15,743 nt of DNA from Zymogenus sp964542895 (GTDB taxonomy: Bacteria > Desulfobacterota > Zymogenia > Zymogenales > Zymogenaceae), in NCBI GenBank assembly GCA_964542895.1, contig CAZIWT010000085.1:1-15743 (forward strand). Direction: 5' to 3'. Made by a program: the position numbers and the translations under genes. Positions 6,519 to 13,512 of this stretch are shown here, one piece after another (position 1 is the first letter of the stretch; every line of letters starts with the position of its first letter). A model generated the notes under the pieces. That model did not search any database, was not told where the DNA came from, and saw only the letters and a program-made list of their open reading frames with translations.

Positions 6519-7277
6519 CTATCCTTTTTTGTATCCCTTCATAAACGGCTCGAAGAGGTCTATCGGTACCGGGAAGATCGTGGTCGAGTTGTGCTCCGTG
6601 GCGACCTCGGAGAGCGTCTGGAGAAATCTCAACTGCACCGATATCGGGTGTTTGCCCATGACTTGTGCCGCCTCCGCCAGCTTCGTTGACGCCTGGAGCT
6701 CGCCCTCGGCGTTGATGACCTTGGCCCTCCTGATACGCTCCGCCTCCGCCTGCCTGGCGATCGCCCTCTGCATATCCTGCGGTAGGTCGATGTGCTTTAC
6801 CTCCACGTGGGAAACCTTGACCCCCCAGGGGTCGGTCTGCTTATCGAGGATGTCCTGGAGCTGCCTGTTTATCCTCTCCCGCTGGGAGAGCATCTCGTCC
6901 AGCTCCGCCTCACCCAAAACGCTCCTCAGCGTGGTCTGGGCAAGCTGGGACGTGGCGTACATGTAGTTCTCCACCTCGATTATCGCCCTGTTCGGGTCCA
7001 TCACCCTGAAATAGATAACGGCGTTTACCTTGACCGAGACGTTATCCCTCGTAATTACGTCCTGGGACGGAACGTCCATGGCCACGGTTCTTAACGACAC
7101 CTTTATCATCTTGTCGATGAGCGGTATCAATATGATGAGCCCCGGACCCTTCGTGTCGATTATACGCCCCAGCCTGAAGATCACCCCCCTCTCGTATTCG
7201 TTGAGAATCTTTATCATCGAAAAGAGGATGGCAACTCCAAAGCCGATAAGAATTATTAAAGGAAACACTTTTTCCAT
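6519..7277 (-). CDS. Slipin/stomatin-like SPFH membrane protein
   Basis: 252 residues, typical of prokaryotic slipins. One N-terminal membrane segment (about 4-24), then the SPFH/band-7 domain (about 25-180) with the familiar stretches NEYERGVIFRLGR, GPGLIILIPLID and ARQAEAERIRRAKVINAEGE, the last starting the helical oligomerisation region. Slipins form large membrane-bound rings that organise lipids and client proteins and often act with a protease. The usual partner is an NfeD membrane serine protease; here a DUF2148 protein and an M50 protease follow instead. GGAGG precedes the ATG. First gene of a three-gene operon with a near-consensus promoter 40 bp upstream. The family call is certain; the client is unknown. 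Confidence 0.92.
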   Translation of the reverse strand: MEKVFPLIILIGFGVAILFSMIKILNEYERGVIFRLGRIIDTKGPGLIILIPLIDKMIKVSLRTVAMDVPSQDVITRDNVSVKVNAVIYFRVMDPNRAIIEVENYMYATSQLAQTTLRSVLGEAELDEMLSQRERINRQLQDILDKQTDPWGVKVSHVEVKHIDLPQDMQRAIARQAEAERIRRAKVINAEGELQASTKLAEAAQVMGKHPISVQLRFLQTLSEVATEHNSTTIFPVPIDLFEPFMKGYKKG

Positions 7278-7315
7278 CGAAAACCTCCAAATATTTTTTT
7301 CAAAATTGAAACAAC

Positions 7316-7344
7316 AGTATACTCTTATACTATCCCCCAGTCAA
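7316..7344 (-). promoter_or_regulatory. Strong sigma70-type promoter of the slipin operon
   Basis: Minus strand: TTGACT (7339-7344), a 17-nt spacer, TATACT (7316-7321). Each box differs from consensus by one base and the spacing is ideal. Predicted start is near 7309, leaving about 30 nt of leader with GGAGG before the slipin ATG. The quality of the match implies constitutive housekeeping expression. Confidence 0.75.
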
Positions 7345-7723
7345 TGAATTTATAACCCCGTTTCCGTTTACGAGCAACAAATATATCTGTGATTCGCCGG
7401 CTCTCTGAACTTTTAGAGGTGGATACATACGGCGGGGCGTTCAACAGACCTGATCAAAGCCTAATTAAGCCCAATTAAATATGTTAAGTTGTGTATATGT
7501 TGAAAATTGAAACGTGCGGTTAGAGATAAACAGAAGACCAGGTTGGAAATTTGCTAAGTCTTAAAGAAATGAGTTTTAGGGAAGTCTGCTGTATAAATGA
7601 GGCGGATAATGCAAAACCTCTAAATATTGACTAAACCGAAAATCGCCCTTGATGATTCATCGTACAATCTTCTACCGTTAAAACCTGCTTTCCGGAGACG
7701 ATTGATAAAGACTTTCTTACGAC
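7345..7723. other. Intergenic region, no gene seen
   Basis: AT-rich in its centre, with frequent stops in all frames and no convincing hairpin followed by T residues. It lies between the slipin promoter and the end of the FmdB-like gene, which is transcribed towards it. I see no regulatory signal beyond the slipin promoter. Confidence 0.5.
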
Positions 7724-7942
7724 CTATCCACAGCTGCTGCAGTTTTTCGAGACGCAGCCGCTGCACGCGCTGCCCCCTGACGACACCTCCGATTTTTCAC
7801 CCCCTTTCACCGCAAACCCGGACATCTTCTTCCTAACATCTCCCGAAGCGCATTTCTTGCAGACTACATCGCTGTAGCCTTTAAGGACCAGCTCCTCGAA
7901 CTGTTCGCCGCAGCCGTTGCAGATATATTCAAAAATCGGCAT
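7724..7942 (-). CDS. FmdB-type small zinc ribbon protein
   Basis: 72 residues. The start MPIFEYICNGCGEQFEEL is the classical FmdB-family N-terminus. Two CxxC pairs, C8/C11 and C28/C31, form the zinc ribbon. After a Gly/Ser-rich linker the tail carries four more cysteines, C60, C63, C68 and C71, in the order CxxC-x4-CxxC, which could hold a second metal. The family is named for a putative regulator of formamidase genes, but its biochemical role is not settled. AGGAAG lies just upstream of the ATG. It is a single gene; the upstream region is shared with a divergent lipoprotein gene. The family call is secure, the function not known. Confidence 0.85.
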   Translation of the reverse strand: MPIFEYICNGCGEQFEELVLKGYSDVVCKKCASGDVRKKMSGFAVKGGEKSEVSSGGSACSGCVSKNCSSCG

Positions 7943-7994
7943 AATCTTCCTACAACTCGATCTTCAAACAGGTAAATGGGATATAGAAACGGTA

Positions 7995-8024
7995 TTGAAA
8001 CATATTTCACAAATGTGATATAAT
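7995..8024 (+). promoter_or_regulatory. Predicted promoter for the lipoprotein gene with a dyad in the spacer
   Basis: TTGAAA (7995-8000), 18-nt spacer, perfect TATAAT (8019-8024); predicted start near 8031, giving a leader of about 140 nt. The spacer contains the palindrome TCACAAATGTGA (8007-8018), and a second dyad (ATGTGT/ACACAT, 8025-8030 and 8042-8047) covers the start point. Both positions suit a repressor. Binding protein unknown. Confidence 0.5.
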
Positions 8025-8095
8025 ATGTGTAAAATATTATAACACATTTTTTTAAAAAAGCAAAACCGATAAATCAATCTCCTTTTATTTTCCGG

Positions 8096-8111
8096 TGTGA
8101 TACATATCACA
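8096..8111. promoter_or_regulatory. CRP/FNR-family type operator
   Basis: TGTGATACATATCACA: TGTGA-N6-TCACA with both half-sites perfect and arms extended to 7 bp (TGTGATA/TATCACA). This is the CRP consensus core, and HcpR-type regulators of Desulfobacterota are recalled to use a very similar site. It lies 60-75 bp upstream of the lipoprotein ATG. Either it activates a closer promoter (a weak TATGTT at 8138-8143) or it sits in the leader of the transcript from the upstream TATAAT. Confidence 0.6.
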
Positions 8112-8170
8112 TATTTTCAGAGTAAAAAGTTTTAAGCTATGTTAAACGAAGGAACTATGAGGATTAGGCC

Positions 8171-8446
8171 ATGAAAAAGCTATTTTCAGCGGTTATCGTC
8201 ATCGTCATGATCGCGGCCCTTATCGGCTGTAGCGGCGTCGGCACAATAACCAGGGGAGGCTATTCCGTTTACCTTAACGACGGAACCGTCTTCAACAACG
8301 TCAAGTGGTACAAGAGCAGGACGGAGGGTATCGGCCCCTTCGAGAAACCCACCGGGACGGTCATGTTTCTGACCGAGGACTACGGCCTTGTGGAAGTCCC
8401 CTGGGCGAACGTGAAGATAATCAAGACGAAGACCAGAACACAATAA
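8171..8446 (+). CDS. Small lipoprotein of unknown function
   Basis: 91 residues. A lysine-rich start and a hydrophobic segment (6-18) end in the lipobox LIGC, with C20 as the lipidated cysteine, so the mature protein of 72 residues is membrane-anchored. The mature part is short and beta-rich in appearance (YSVYLNDGTVF, TGTVMFLTED, LVEVPWANVKII). Its layout recalls the small SH3-like YgdI/YgdR-type lipoproteins, but I cannot claim homology. GAGG lies about 9 nt before the ATG. It stands alone. The CRP/FNR-type site and other dyads upstream suggest tightly controlled expression. The lipoprotein assignment is firm; the function is unknown. Confidence 0.8.
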   Translation: MKKLFSAVIVIVMIAALIGCSGVGTITRGGYSVYLNDGTVFNNVKWYKSRTEGIGPFEKPTGTVMFLTEDYGLVEVPWANVKIIKTKTRTQ

Positions 8447-8804
8447 AAGACTTCGCTGTATTTCATCGAGCGCTTCGACAATTCCCGGTTGGTTGTATTG
8501 AGCGTGCGTCGAGTTTTTCGAGGCATCGATCGGAGGGGAGGCAAAAGGGACTGCCGCAAATCAGAGGGAGTCGGTCTGCATCATTGGTTCCGGTTACAGA
8601 CCACAAATTCGGCGGTCCCCGCCGTTCAGTCGCTCATCGAATATCCATCAAGCTTGAAGTTATATTGATTGATTAGAAGTTGATCGAAGAGTTCAGCGTT
8701 AGATTACATGGGATTGTTTATATATCCGGCGGCCCCCTGCAGTTGAACGGCACATATAATCCCAAGTCAACGTGCCGTTGATCCGTGACTATCCCCTTAT
8801 CGGA
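8447..8804. other. Intergenic region between convergent genes with four inverted repeats
   Basis: No coding frame is credible. It holds four separate inverted repeats: GGTCTG/CAGACC (8573-8602), CGGCGG-TCC-CCGCCG (8610-8624), AACGGCAC/GTGCCGTT (8746-8753 and 8772-8779) and TTGATCCG/CGGATCAA (8778-8785 and 8801-8808, crossing the DUF6178 stop). None is followed by a clear T run on either strand, so they are not canonical intrinsic terminators, although they lie where the two convergent genes must end. Confidence 0.5.
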
Positions 8805-10595
8805 TCAAACAATCTCACTCTCCGACCACGGCCCGGCTGTGATTACAGATCCGATAAATCTCGGATCAATCTCCTTCTTGTCTTTGATCGCCGAAAGCTC
8901 GTCCTCGAGACCTTTGTAAGCTTCGGATACGAAGCCTTTCAAGAGGTCCGCGCGACCCTCCCCCGCCCCCTTTTTCAACAACTCCCCTATTATCTCATCC
9001 GTCTCCTCCTTCGCCTCCTCGATCTTTCTCTCTTTGGCCTTCAAAGCCTTGTAAAATCTCTCAATATCTTTTTGGGAAAGGGGGATTACCTCCCAAGTGC
9101 CGTTCAGGCACCTCCTGACGAAGGCGGTCGTAAATATCGTGTCTATCCCCCAGTTGTTGACCGGGGCGTTTTTCGCAAGGTAAGATTCTATCTCCACCGG
9201 TATATTAACGAAGCTCGATACCATCTCTACTTTTAATTCCAATTCGGTCAGGAATCTCTCCACCAAATCAACGTCTCTTATCGACCTGAAGTTCCTGTAC
9301 TGGTCAAGTCCCTTCGCGATTCCCTCGTAGAAGAAGGGGCGCACGCCCGAAAGACTGTCTATGAGATCGTTCGCCTCGCCACCCCAGAAGGCCGGATCGA
9401 TCAATCCCCGAAGTCTCTTGAGAATCCTCTCCAAGCTTTTCTTGACTTCCAGGGCCCTGCTGTATCCCAGGCTAAAAACCGACTGGAGGTAGACAGCCTT
9501 AAGCACCCTCCTACCCTCGTCCCGATTCCCGTCGGTTAATATCTCCAGCCCGAGGTTCAGATAGTCCTTGGCCATCTCCACCGAAGACACGATCTGCTGG
9601 GTGTCCGCAAGGTCGCTTCCCTCCGCCGCTACAAGCTTGTGGACGAGATACGACAATTCCCAAAGGATAACCCCATCGTCCCTGGGGCCGCCCATTTCGG
9701 CCAACAGTTCCTCCAATATCCCCCCCTCCCCGTCCGTGGTCATAAGCCAGTAGTTGGGCGGGAGCTCGTCCCTTGACACCTCTTCGTTATATATGACCTT
9801 GCCTGTTCCGTTTTTTATCTCGCTTTTCAGGGCCTCCGTATCCTTGTAGAGGAGTATCTCCCTCGCCTCGTAAAACTCAGGGAATCCGGAAGCGGCCATC
9901 CTCGATGAGCGAAGCTGGTACGCCTCCTCCTCCGTCGGCGACGGCAGCTCCCCCATTATCCCCTCCATGATTATCTTGTAGAACTCCGGCTCTATCTCGA
10001 AGAAGGTCGACAGGACGCTTATGATTATATCGAAGTTGAGATCGGGGTTTACGGGCCTGAAATAGTATATCGAATCGAAGCTGTAAAAACCGCCGTCCGA
10101 CATCTCCAGGGGGTCCTGGTCGAGATTTCTGGAAGTGACTTCGATGATCCCTTTAAAGAAGAGGACCAGAAGGGGCGGATCGAGACAGAAGAGGCTTTTC
10201 ACCAGGGCCCTCTCCCCGCCGACGGCAACCAGCTCCAGCCACTCCATAAACCTCTTGTAGTCGACTCGATCCCTCCTCCAGATGTCGATGTCCATAAGCT
10301 GAACGATCTTCTCCGGGGGCGTCATTTCGAGGATAACGGAGGCATCGTCCCCCCAGGACTCCCTGACAATCAGATACACCTCCTGGGGGGAGAGCTTCTT
10401 CAAGAGCGCCATCGGATCCGGAGAGGAGATTATCAGGTCCGCCTTTTTCCTCAACGGTATCCGCTGAACCAGCCAGAGCCTGTCGTCTATGGAGAGCTCC
10501 ACCAAGTCGCTTCCATCTATACTCCCGCCCCGTCTTGACCTGTCGATGAGCAGCTCAAGCCCCTTTTTCCCCTTTTTATGCACCTTTCCACCCAT
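8805..10595 (-). CDS. DUF6178 family protein, function unknown
   Basis: 596 residues, soluble, no signal peptide or membrane segment, rich in charged residues and helix. The N-terminal part (about 35-125: RIPLRKKADLIISSPDPMALLKKL region, then VYLIVRESWGDD and IVQLMDIDIWRRDRVD) matches what I recall of DUF6178, a family found mostly in Desulfobacterota, with no known catalytic motif. A cysteine-poor, leucine-rich middle and a charged coiled-coil-like segment (about 525-555: KALKAKERKIEEAKEETDE) follow. The ATG at 10595 has no ribosome binding site, and a TATAAT lies only 7 bp upstream, so either the mRNA is leaderless or translation starts slightly downstream (a GTG at codon 5). Single gene, divergent from the GPH symporter. 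Confidence 0.7.
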   Translation of the reverse strand: MGGKVHKKGKKGLELLIDRSRRGGSIDGSDLVELSIDDRLWLVQRIPLRKKADLIISSPDPMALLKKLSPQEVYLIVRESWGDDASVILEMTPPEKIVQLMDIDIWRRDRVDYKRFMEWLELVAVGGERALVKSLFCLDPPLLVLFFKGIIEVTSRNLDQDPLEMSDGGFYSFDSIYYFRPVNPDLNFDIIISVLSTFFEIEPEFYKIIMEGIMGELPSPTEEEAYQLRSSRMAASGFPEFYEAREILLYKDTEALKSEIKNGTGKVIYNEEVSRDELPPNYWLMTTDGEGGILEELLAEMGGPRDDGVILWELSYLVHKLVAAEGSDLADTQQIVSSVEMAKDYLNLGLEILTDGNRDEGRRVLKAVYLQSVFSLGYSRALEVKKSLERILKRLRGLIDPAFWGGEANDLIDSLSGVRPFFYEGIAKGLDQYRNFRSIRDVDLVERFLTELELKVEMVSSFVNIPVEIESYLAKNAPVNNWGIDTIFTTAFVRRCLNGTWEVIPLSQKDIERFYKALKAKERKIEEAKEETDEIIGELLKKGAGEGRADLLKGFVSEAYKGLEDELSAIKDKKEIDPRFIGSVITAGPWSESEIV

Positions 10596-10602
10596 GTCCG
10601 GG

Positions 10603-10608
10603 ATTATA
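10603..10608 (-). promoter_or_regulatory. TATAAT -10 element directly before the DUF6178 start
   Basis: A perfect TATAAT on the minus strand ends 7 bp before the ATG. Normal spacing puts the transcription start at or within two bases of the A of that ATG. No good -35 is present at 16-18 bp (the bases there read TTTCCT), so either an activator is needed or the box is fortuitous. Confidence 0.4.
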
Positions 10609-10639
10609 CCAGAAAAACGAGGATAAGGAAAGTTAAACC

Positions 10640-10668
10640 TTTACAAACAAATTCAAATTAAGTACTAT
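10640..10668 (+). promoter_or_regulatory. Predicted promoter of the GPH symporter gene
   Basis: TTTACA (10640-10645), 17-nt spacer, TACTAT (10663-10668); predicted start near 10675 and a leader of about 27 nt without a clear Shine-Dalgarno sequence. The -10 is part of an inverted repeat, TACTATT (10663-10669) and AATAGTA (10693-10699), with inner arms CAAT/ATTG, which reaches to within 2 bp of the ATG and could be an operator or a leader hairpin. Confidence 0.4.
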
Positions 10669-10701
10669 TGCACAATCAACCAACCAAATTGAAATAGTAA
10701 T

Positions 10702-12090
10702 ATGAAGACAAAGGCCGAAGAAAAAAAATACGAAAAGATGCCCTTTTACAGGAAGCTCCTTTTCGGCGTCGGCGACTCCACCTTCAGCACGCTGTTTACC
10801 GTCGTCGCGTTTCTATACATGTTTTTTCTCACCGACGTCGTGGGGCTCAAGCCGTCCCTGGCGGGAGCGGTCTTCCTCATCCTCAAGGGATGGGATGCTG
10901 TGACCGACCCGATGGTCGGTTATTTCTCCGACAGGACGAAGAGCCGCTGGGGCCGAAGGCGCCCCTACATGCTCTTCGGGATACTTCCCTGCGCCTTCTT
11001 TTTCGTCCTCATCTGGCAGACGTACCCGATAGTCCCGGCCGACAACCAGATCCTCCTCTTCATTACGTACGCCCTTTTAAACCTCATCTTCTGGACGTTC
11101 TTTACGATAACCGGAATCCCGTACGCCTCACTGGCGCCGGAGCTTACCCTCGATTACGACGACCGCACATCCCTAATCAGCGCCAGGATGTTCTTCTCCA
11201 TAGTCTTCGGGCTCTTGGCGGCGGTGGTCCCCTTTATGATACTGGATCTCTACCCCAACAAGGAGGTGGGATTCGGGATGATGGGTATATTCGTCGGAAT
11301 CTTCGCGGTATTTCCCGTCCTTATAACGTTTTTCGGCACAAAAGAGAGGCCGGAGTTTCAGGATCAGAAGTCGCTCCCCTTTATCACCTCCGTAAAAGAG
11401 ACACTGAAAAACAAGCCGTTTCGCGTCGCCATGACGATCTTTCTTTTGAGCTGGATGACGGTCGACATCATCGGCGCTGTCTTTATATACTACGTTATAT
11501 ACTGTATCGGATATACGGAATCGGTGCTTCAGATTCTGTTCGGAACGATGTTCATCACGGCCATGATTTTTCTCCCCTTCTGGGTCTTCGTCTCCAAGAA
11601 GATCGGGAAGAGGATGACCTATATCTTAGGGATGGCCTTCTGGGCCGTGGTCATGTTCCTCCTCTTTCTCCTTCCCCCGGGGACGCCCTTTCTGGCCCTT
11701 GTGATCTTGAGCTTCCTCGCCGGAATAGGTGTATCGACGGCACACCTAATCCCTTGGGCTATGATCATCGACTGTGTCGACTTTGACGAGCTTAAGACCG
11801 GGGCCCGCCGGGAGGGGATGTTCACGGGATTCACCCTGTTCCTTCAGAAGCTCGCCTCCGCTATCGCCGTCTTTATTATCGGGATATTCCTCGACTCTTT
11901 CGGCTACGTGGCGAACATGCTGCAGACCAAAAAGGCGATCCTCGCGATTAAGCTTCTGATCGGGCCTATTCCCGCGCTGTTGCTGCTGTCGTCGATAATA
12001 GTCAGCCTCTTTTATCCGATCAGCAAGGAAAAATACAGGGAGATCAGGGAGATACTGGACAAGAAGGAAAAGGGGGGAAAGGTGGCGTAG
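10702..12090 (+). CDS. MFS transporter, GPH family sugar:cation symporter (MelB-like)
   Basis: 462 residues with about 12 membrane segments, the size and layout of the glycoside-pentoside-hexuronide:cation symporter family. The hallmark GWDAVTDPMVGYFSDRT (63-79) contains D65 and D69, aligned with the MelB cation-site residues D55 and D59; the loop motif SRWGRRRPYM (81-90) follows. Family members import sugars, glycosides or uronic acids with Na+ or H+ in the cytoplasmic membrane. The substrate cannot be told from sequence, and no sugar-catabolic gene adjoins. The C-terminus is a short charged cytosolic tail (KEKYREIREILDKKEKGG). The start is the first ATG; it lacks a strong ribosome binding site and the ATG 12 codons in is no better. 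Divergent from DUF6178. Confidence 0.88.
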   Translation: MKTKAEEKKYEKMPFYRKLLFGVGDSTFSTLFTVVAFLYMFFLTDVVGLKPSLAGAVFLILKGWDAVTDPMVGYFSDRTKSRWGRRRPYMLFGILPCAFFFVLIWQTYPIVPADNQILLFITYALLNLIFWTFFTITGIPYASLAPELTLDYDDRTSLISARMFFSIVFGLLAAVVPFMILDLYPNKEVGFGMMGIFVGIFAVFPVLITFFGTKERPEFQDQKSLPFITSVKETLKNKPFRVAMTIFLLSWMTVDIIGAVFIYYVIYCIGYTESVLQILFGTMFITAMIFLPFWVFVSKKIGKRMTYILGMAFWAVVMFLLFLLPPGTPFLALVILSFLAGIGVSTAHLIPWAMIIDCVDFDELKTGARREGMFTGFTLFLQKLASAIAVFIIGIFLDSFGYVANMLQTKKAILAIKLLIGPIPALLLLSSIIVSLFYPISKEKYREIREILDKKEKGGKVA

Positions 12091-12440
12091 ACTACAGCCG
12101 CAGGCCGGGCCCCAAACTGCGGATTGGTCGCTTATTTTTCATCGATACTGATCTTCATGGTGTAATCGGTCTTCTGTTTTAGGGTGTGGGTAGCGCGTGC
12201 CAACATCACTATCATTATCGTCACTTCTCTTATCGCTTAATATTTTTATATTGATTGCTGCAACTCCGGGGTGGGAATAGAGCTGTGATGCCGATTTAAA
12301 AAGTTTTTTTAGCGGTATGAAACAGCTAAAGTGTATAAAAAATCCCGGATAAAACGTTCCCGAAGAGACAGACTATTAATGAGGCGATCGATTTTTACAC
12401 CCAACCTGCAAATAGACTTGCTTTAGAGAATAAAATAACC
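12091..12440. other. Intergenic region between convergent genes, no gene seen
   Basis: No open frame of note. A GC-rich hairpin, CCGCAG/CTGCGG (12098-12103 and 12117-12122), starts 7 bp after the symporter stop but is not followed by a T run; it could still help end that transcript. A second, AT-rich inverted repeat, TTTAGC/GCTAAA (12308-12313 and 12325-12330), has a run of A on the plus strand that would become U residues on the minus strand, a possible terminator for the protoglobin gene at some distance. Confidence 0.45.
12098..12122 (+). terminator. Weak terminator-like hairpin after the symporter gene
   Basis: 6-bp GC stem with a 13-nt loop that itself holds GGCC-G-GGCC. No U tract follows directly, so it is not a standard intrinsic terminator; its position right after the stop is the main support. 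Confidence 0.25.
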
Positions 12441-13022
12441 TTAAGAGAGACTTCTCGCCTCGGAGATCAGGGTATCGATCTCCAGATTAACCATCTTGTC
12501 CATTACCTGCTTCTTTATTCCTGTTGTCCGCTGAATCGCAACCACGAGATTGGGAAAATAGCCCTCGGCCGTGATGCCGGAGATGACGTCGGTCACCTTC
12601 TTGAAGGAGAGATAAAGCTTTACCGCCTCGTTTTTATCGAGCTCCTTCAGACATTCCAGGAGGAAGAGCTGTTGAACCACGCTCATCATCCCCAATCTAA
12701 AGGAGTTTTCGACCCCATGCTTGAGGTGCACGAGGCCAATCAAATACTGGCGCCTCCAGAAATCCCTGTCTACATTTCCGCTCGTCACATCGATATACCA
12801 CTTCTTTACGACATCAACGCCTATATCCGGCAGACGCACCCCCTCCCTGTAGAATATCTCCCCTGTGGGCTCATACGTAGAAATAGCGGCAATGAATTTT
12901 TTCGCGAATTCATCGGCCCACATCCCGGTCTTATCGGAATGCTTTTTAAGGATTGAATAGTCGTCTTCATTTAAACCGACCAAATCTATTAGATACTTAA
13001 GATGAGTTTTAATTTCCTTCAT
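12441..13022 (-). CDS. Stand-alone protoglobin/globin-sensor-type haem protein
   Basis: 193 residues, about one protoglobin domain and nothing else. The key stretch is FWRRQYLIGLVHLKHGVENS (88-107), in which H99 corresponds to the proximal haem ligand in the IGxxH motif of protoglobins and globin-coupled sensors. Preceding helices (KTHLKYLIDLVGLNEDDYSILKK and the MWADEFAKKF segment) fit the Z, A and B helices of that fold. No methyl-accepting, GGDEF, kinase or other output domain is attached, so the protein either senses O2, NO or CO through a partner or binds gas directly. AGGAG precedes the ATG. Single gene; upstream is an 8-bp-arm inverted repeat. The family call is good; ligand and role are inferred. 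Confidence 0.75.
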   Translation of the reverse strand: MKEIKTHLKYLIDLVGLNEDDYSILKKHSDKTGMWADEFAKKFIAAISTYEPTGEIFYREGVRLPDIGVDVVKKWYIDVTSGNVDRDFWRRQYLIGLVHLKHGVENSFRLGMMSVVQQLFLLECLKELDKNEAVKLYLSFKKVTDVISGITAEGYFPNLVVAIQRTTGIKKQVMDKMVNLEIDTLISEARSLS

Positions 13023-13081
13023 TTTATACTCCTGTTATAAAGCCTACTATTTATTATTATTTACTTCTCTAAACAAATCTT

Positions 13082-13107
13082 TAGTAATTCAACATTCCAA
13101 ATTACTA
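13082..13107. promoter_or_regulatory. Inverted repeat upstream of the protoglobin gene, possible operator
   Basis: TAGTAATT (13082-13089) and AATTACTA (13100-13107) form a perfect 8-bp-arm dyad with a 10-bp spacer, 60-85 bp upstream of the protoglobin ATG. Size and spacing suit a dimeric repressor or activator. No named regulator site is recognised. Confidence 0.4.
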
Positions 13108-13443
13108 TTATTTCACATACAATATTTCGCAAATTATATGCCAAAATAACGTGAACCTTGCGTCCTTTCCATAACAAACCTCAGAAAATATCATGTTATT
13201 TCAGAAGATTAAAGCTCTTTTTTGATAAAATTTAGGATATTTTAAATATTATTCGGGAAATTGCAAGGATTTTTTATTGACCGCAAAGACATTTTGCAGT
13301 CAGTGCAAAAGTACTAGTAACATTATAAGGTACATTTAAGTTCTGTTTTTAAGCCCCTTTGTGATCTTACCCGGCCCATCCCAATTCAATCTGATGCCTC
13401 GGGCTGACATGTAAAACCTTATCTTTTTTTATTTCCTTGTGTT

Positions 13444-13472
13444 TTTACCCTGGAGCGTTTAGACTCTATGCT
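13444..13472 (+). promoter_or_regulatory. Predicted promoter of the exported-protein gene
   Basis: TTTACC (13444-13449), 17-nt spacer, TATGCT (13467-13472), with four of six matches in each box. Predicted start near 13479, about 34 nt before the ATG, leaving room for the strong AAAGGAGG site. Confidence 0.4.
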
Positions 13473-13512
13473 AAATCCATATAAAGAGTTTTTTTATAAA
13501 GGAGGTTTCCAA

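Larger units (their letters stand above)
13023..13512. other. Divergent intergenic region, AT-rich
   Basis: 490 bp between the protoglobin and exported-protein genes, strongly AT-rich near the protoglobin gene. It holds a dyad at 13082-13107, a hairpin TTTTGCA-GTCAG-TGCAAAA at 13292-13310 (7-bp arms, 5-nt loop, no U tract) and a probable promoter at 13444-13472. No coding frame is supported. Confidence 0.5.

Noticed and set aside
10890..11786. Open frame of 298 codons on the plus strand
   Set aside because: Shadow of the GPH symporter in another frame; Arg/His/Pro-rich translation without domain.
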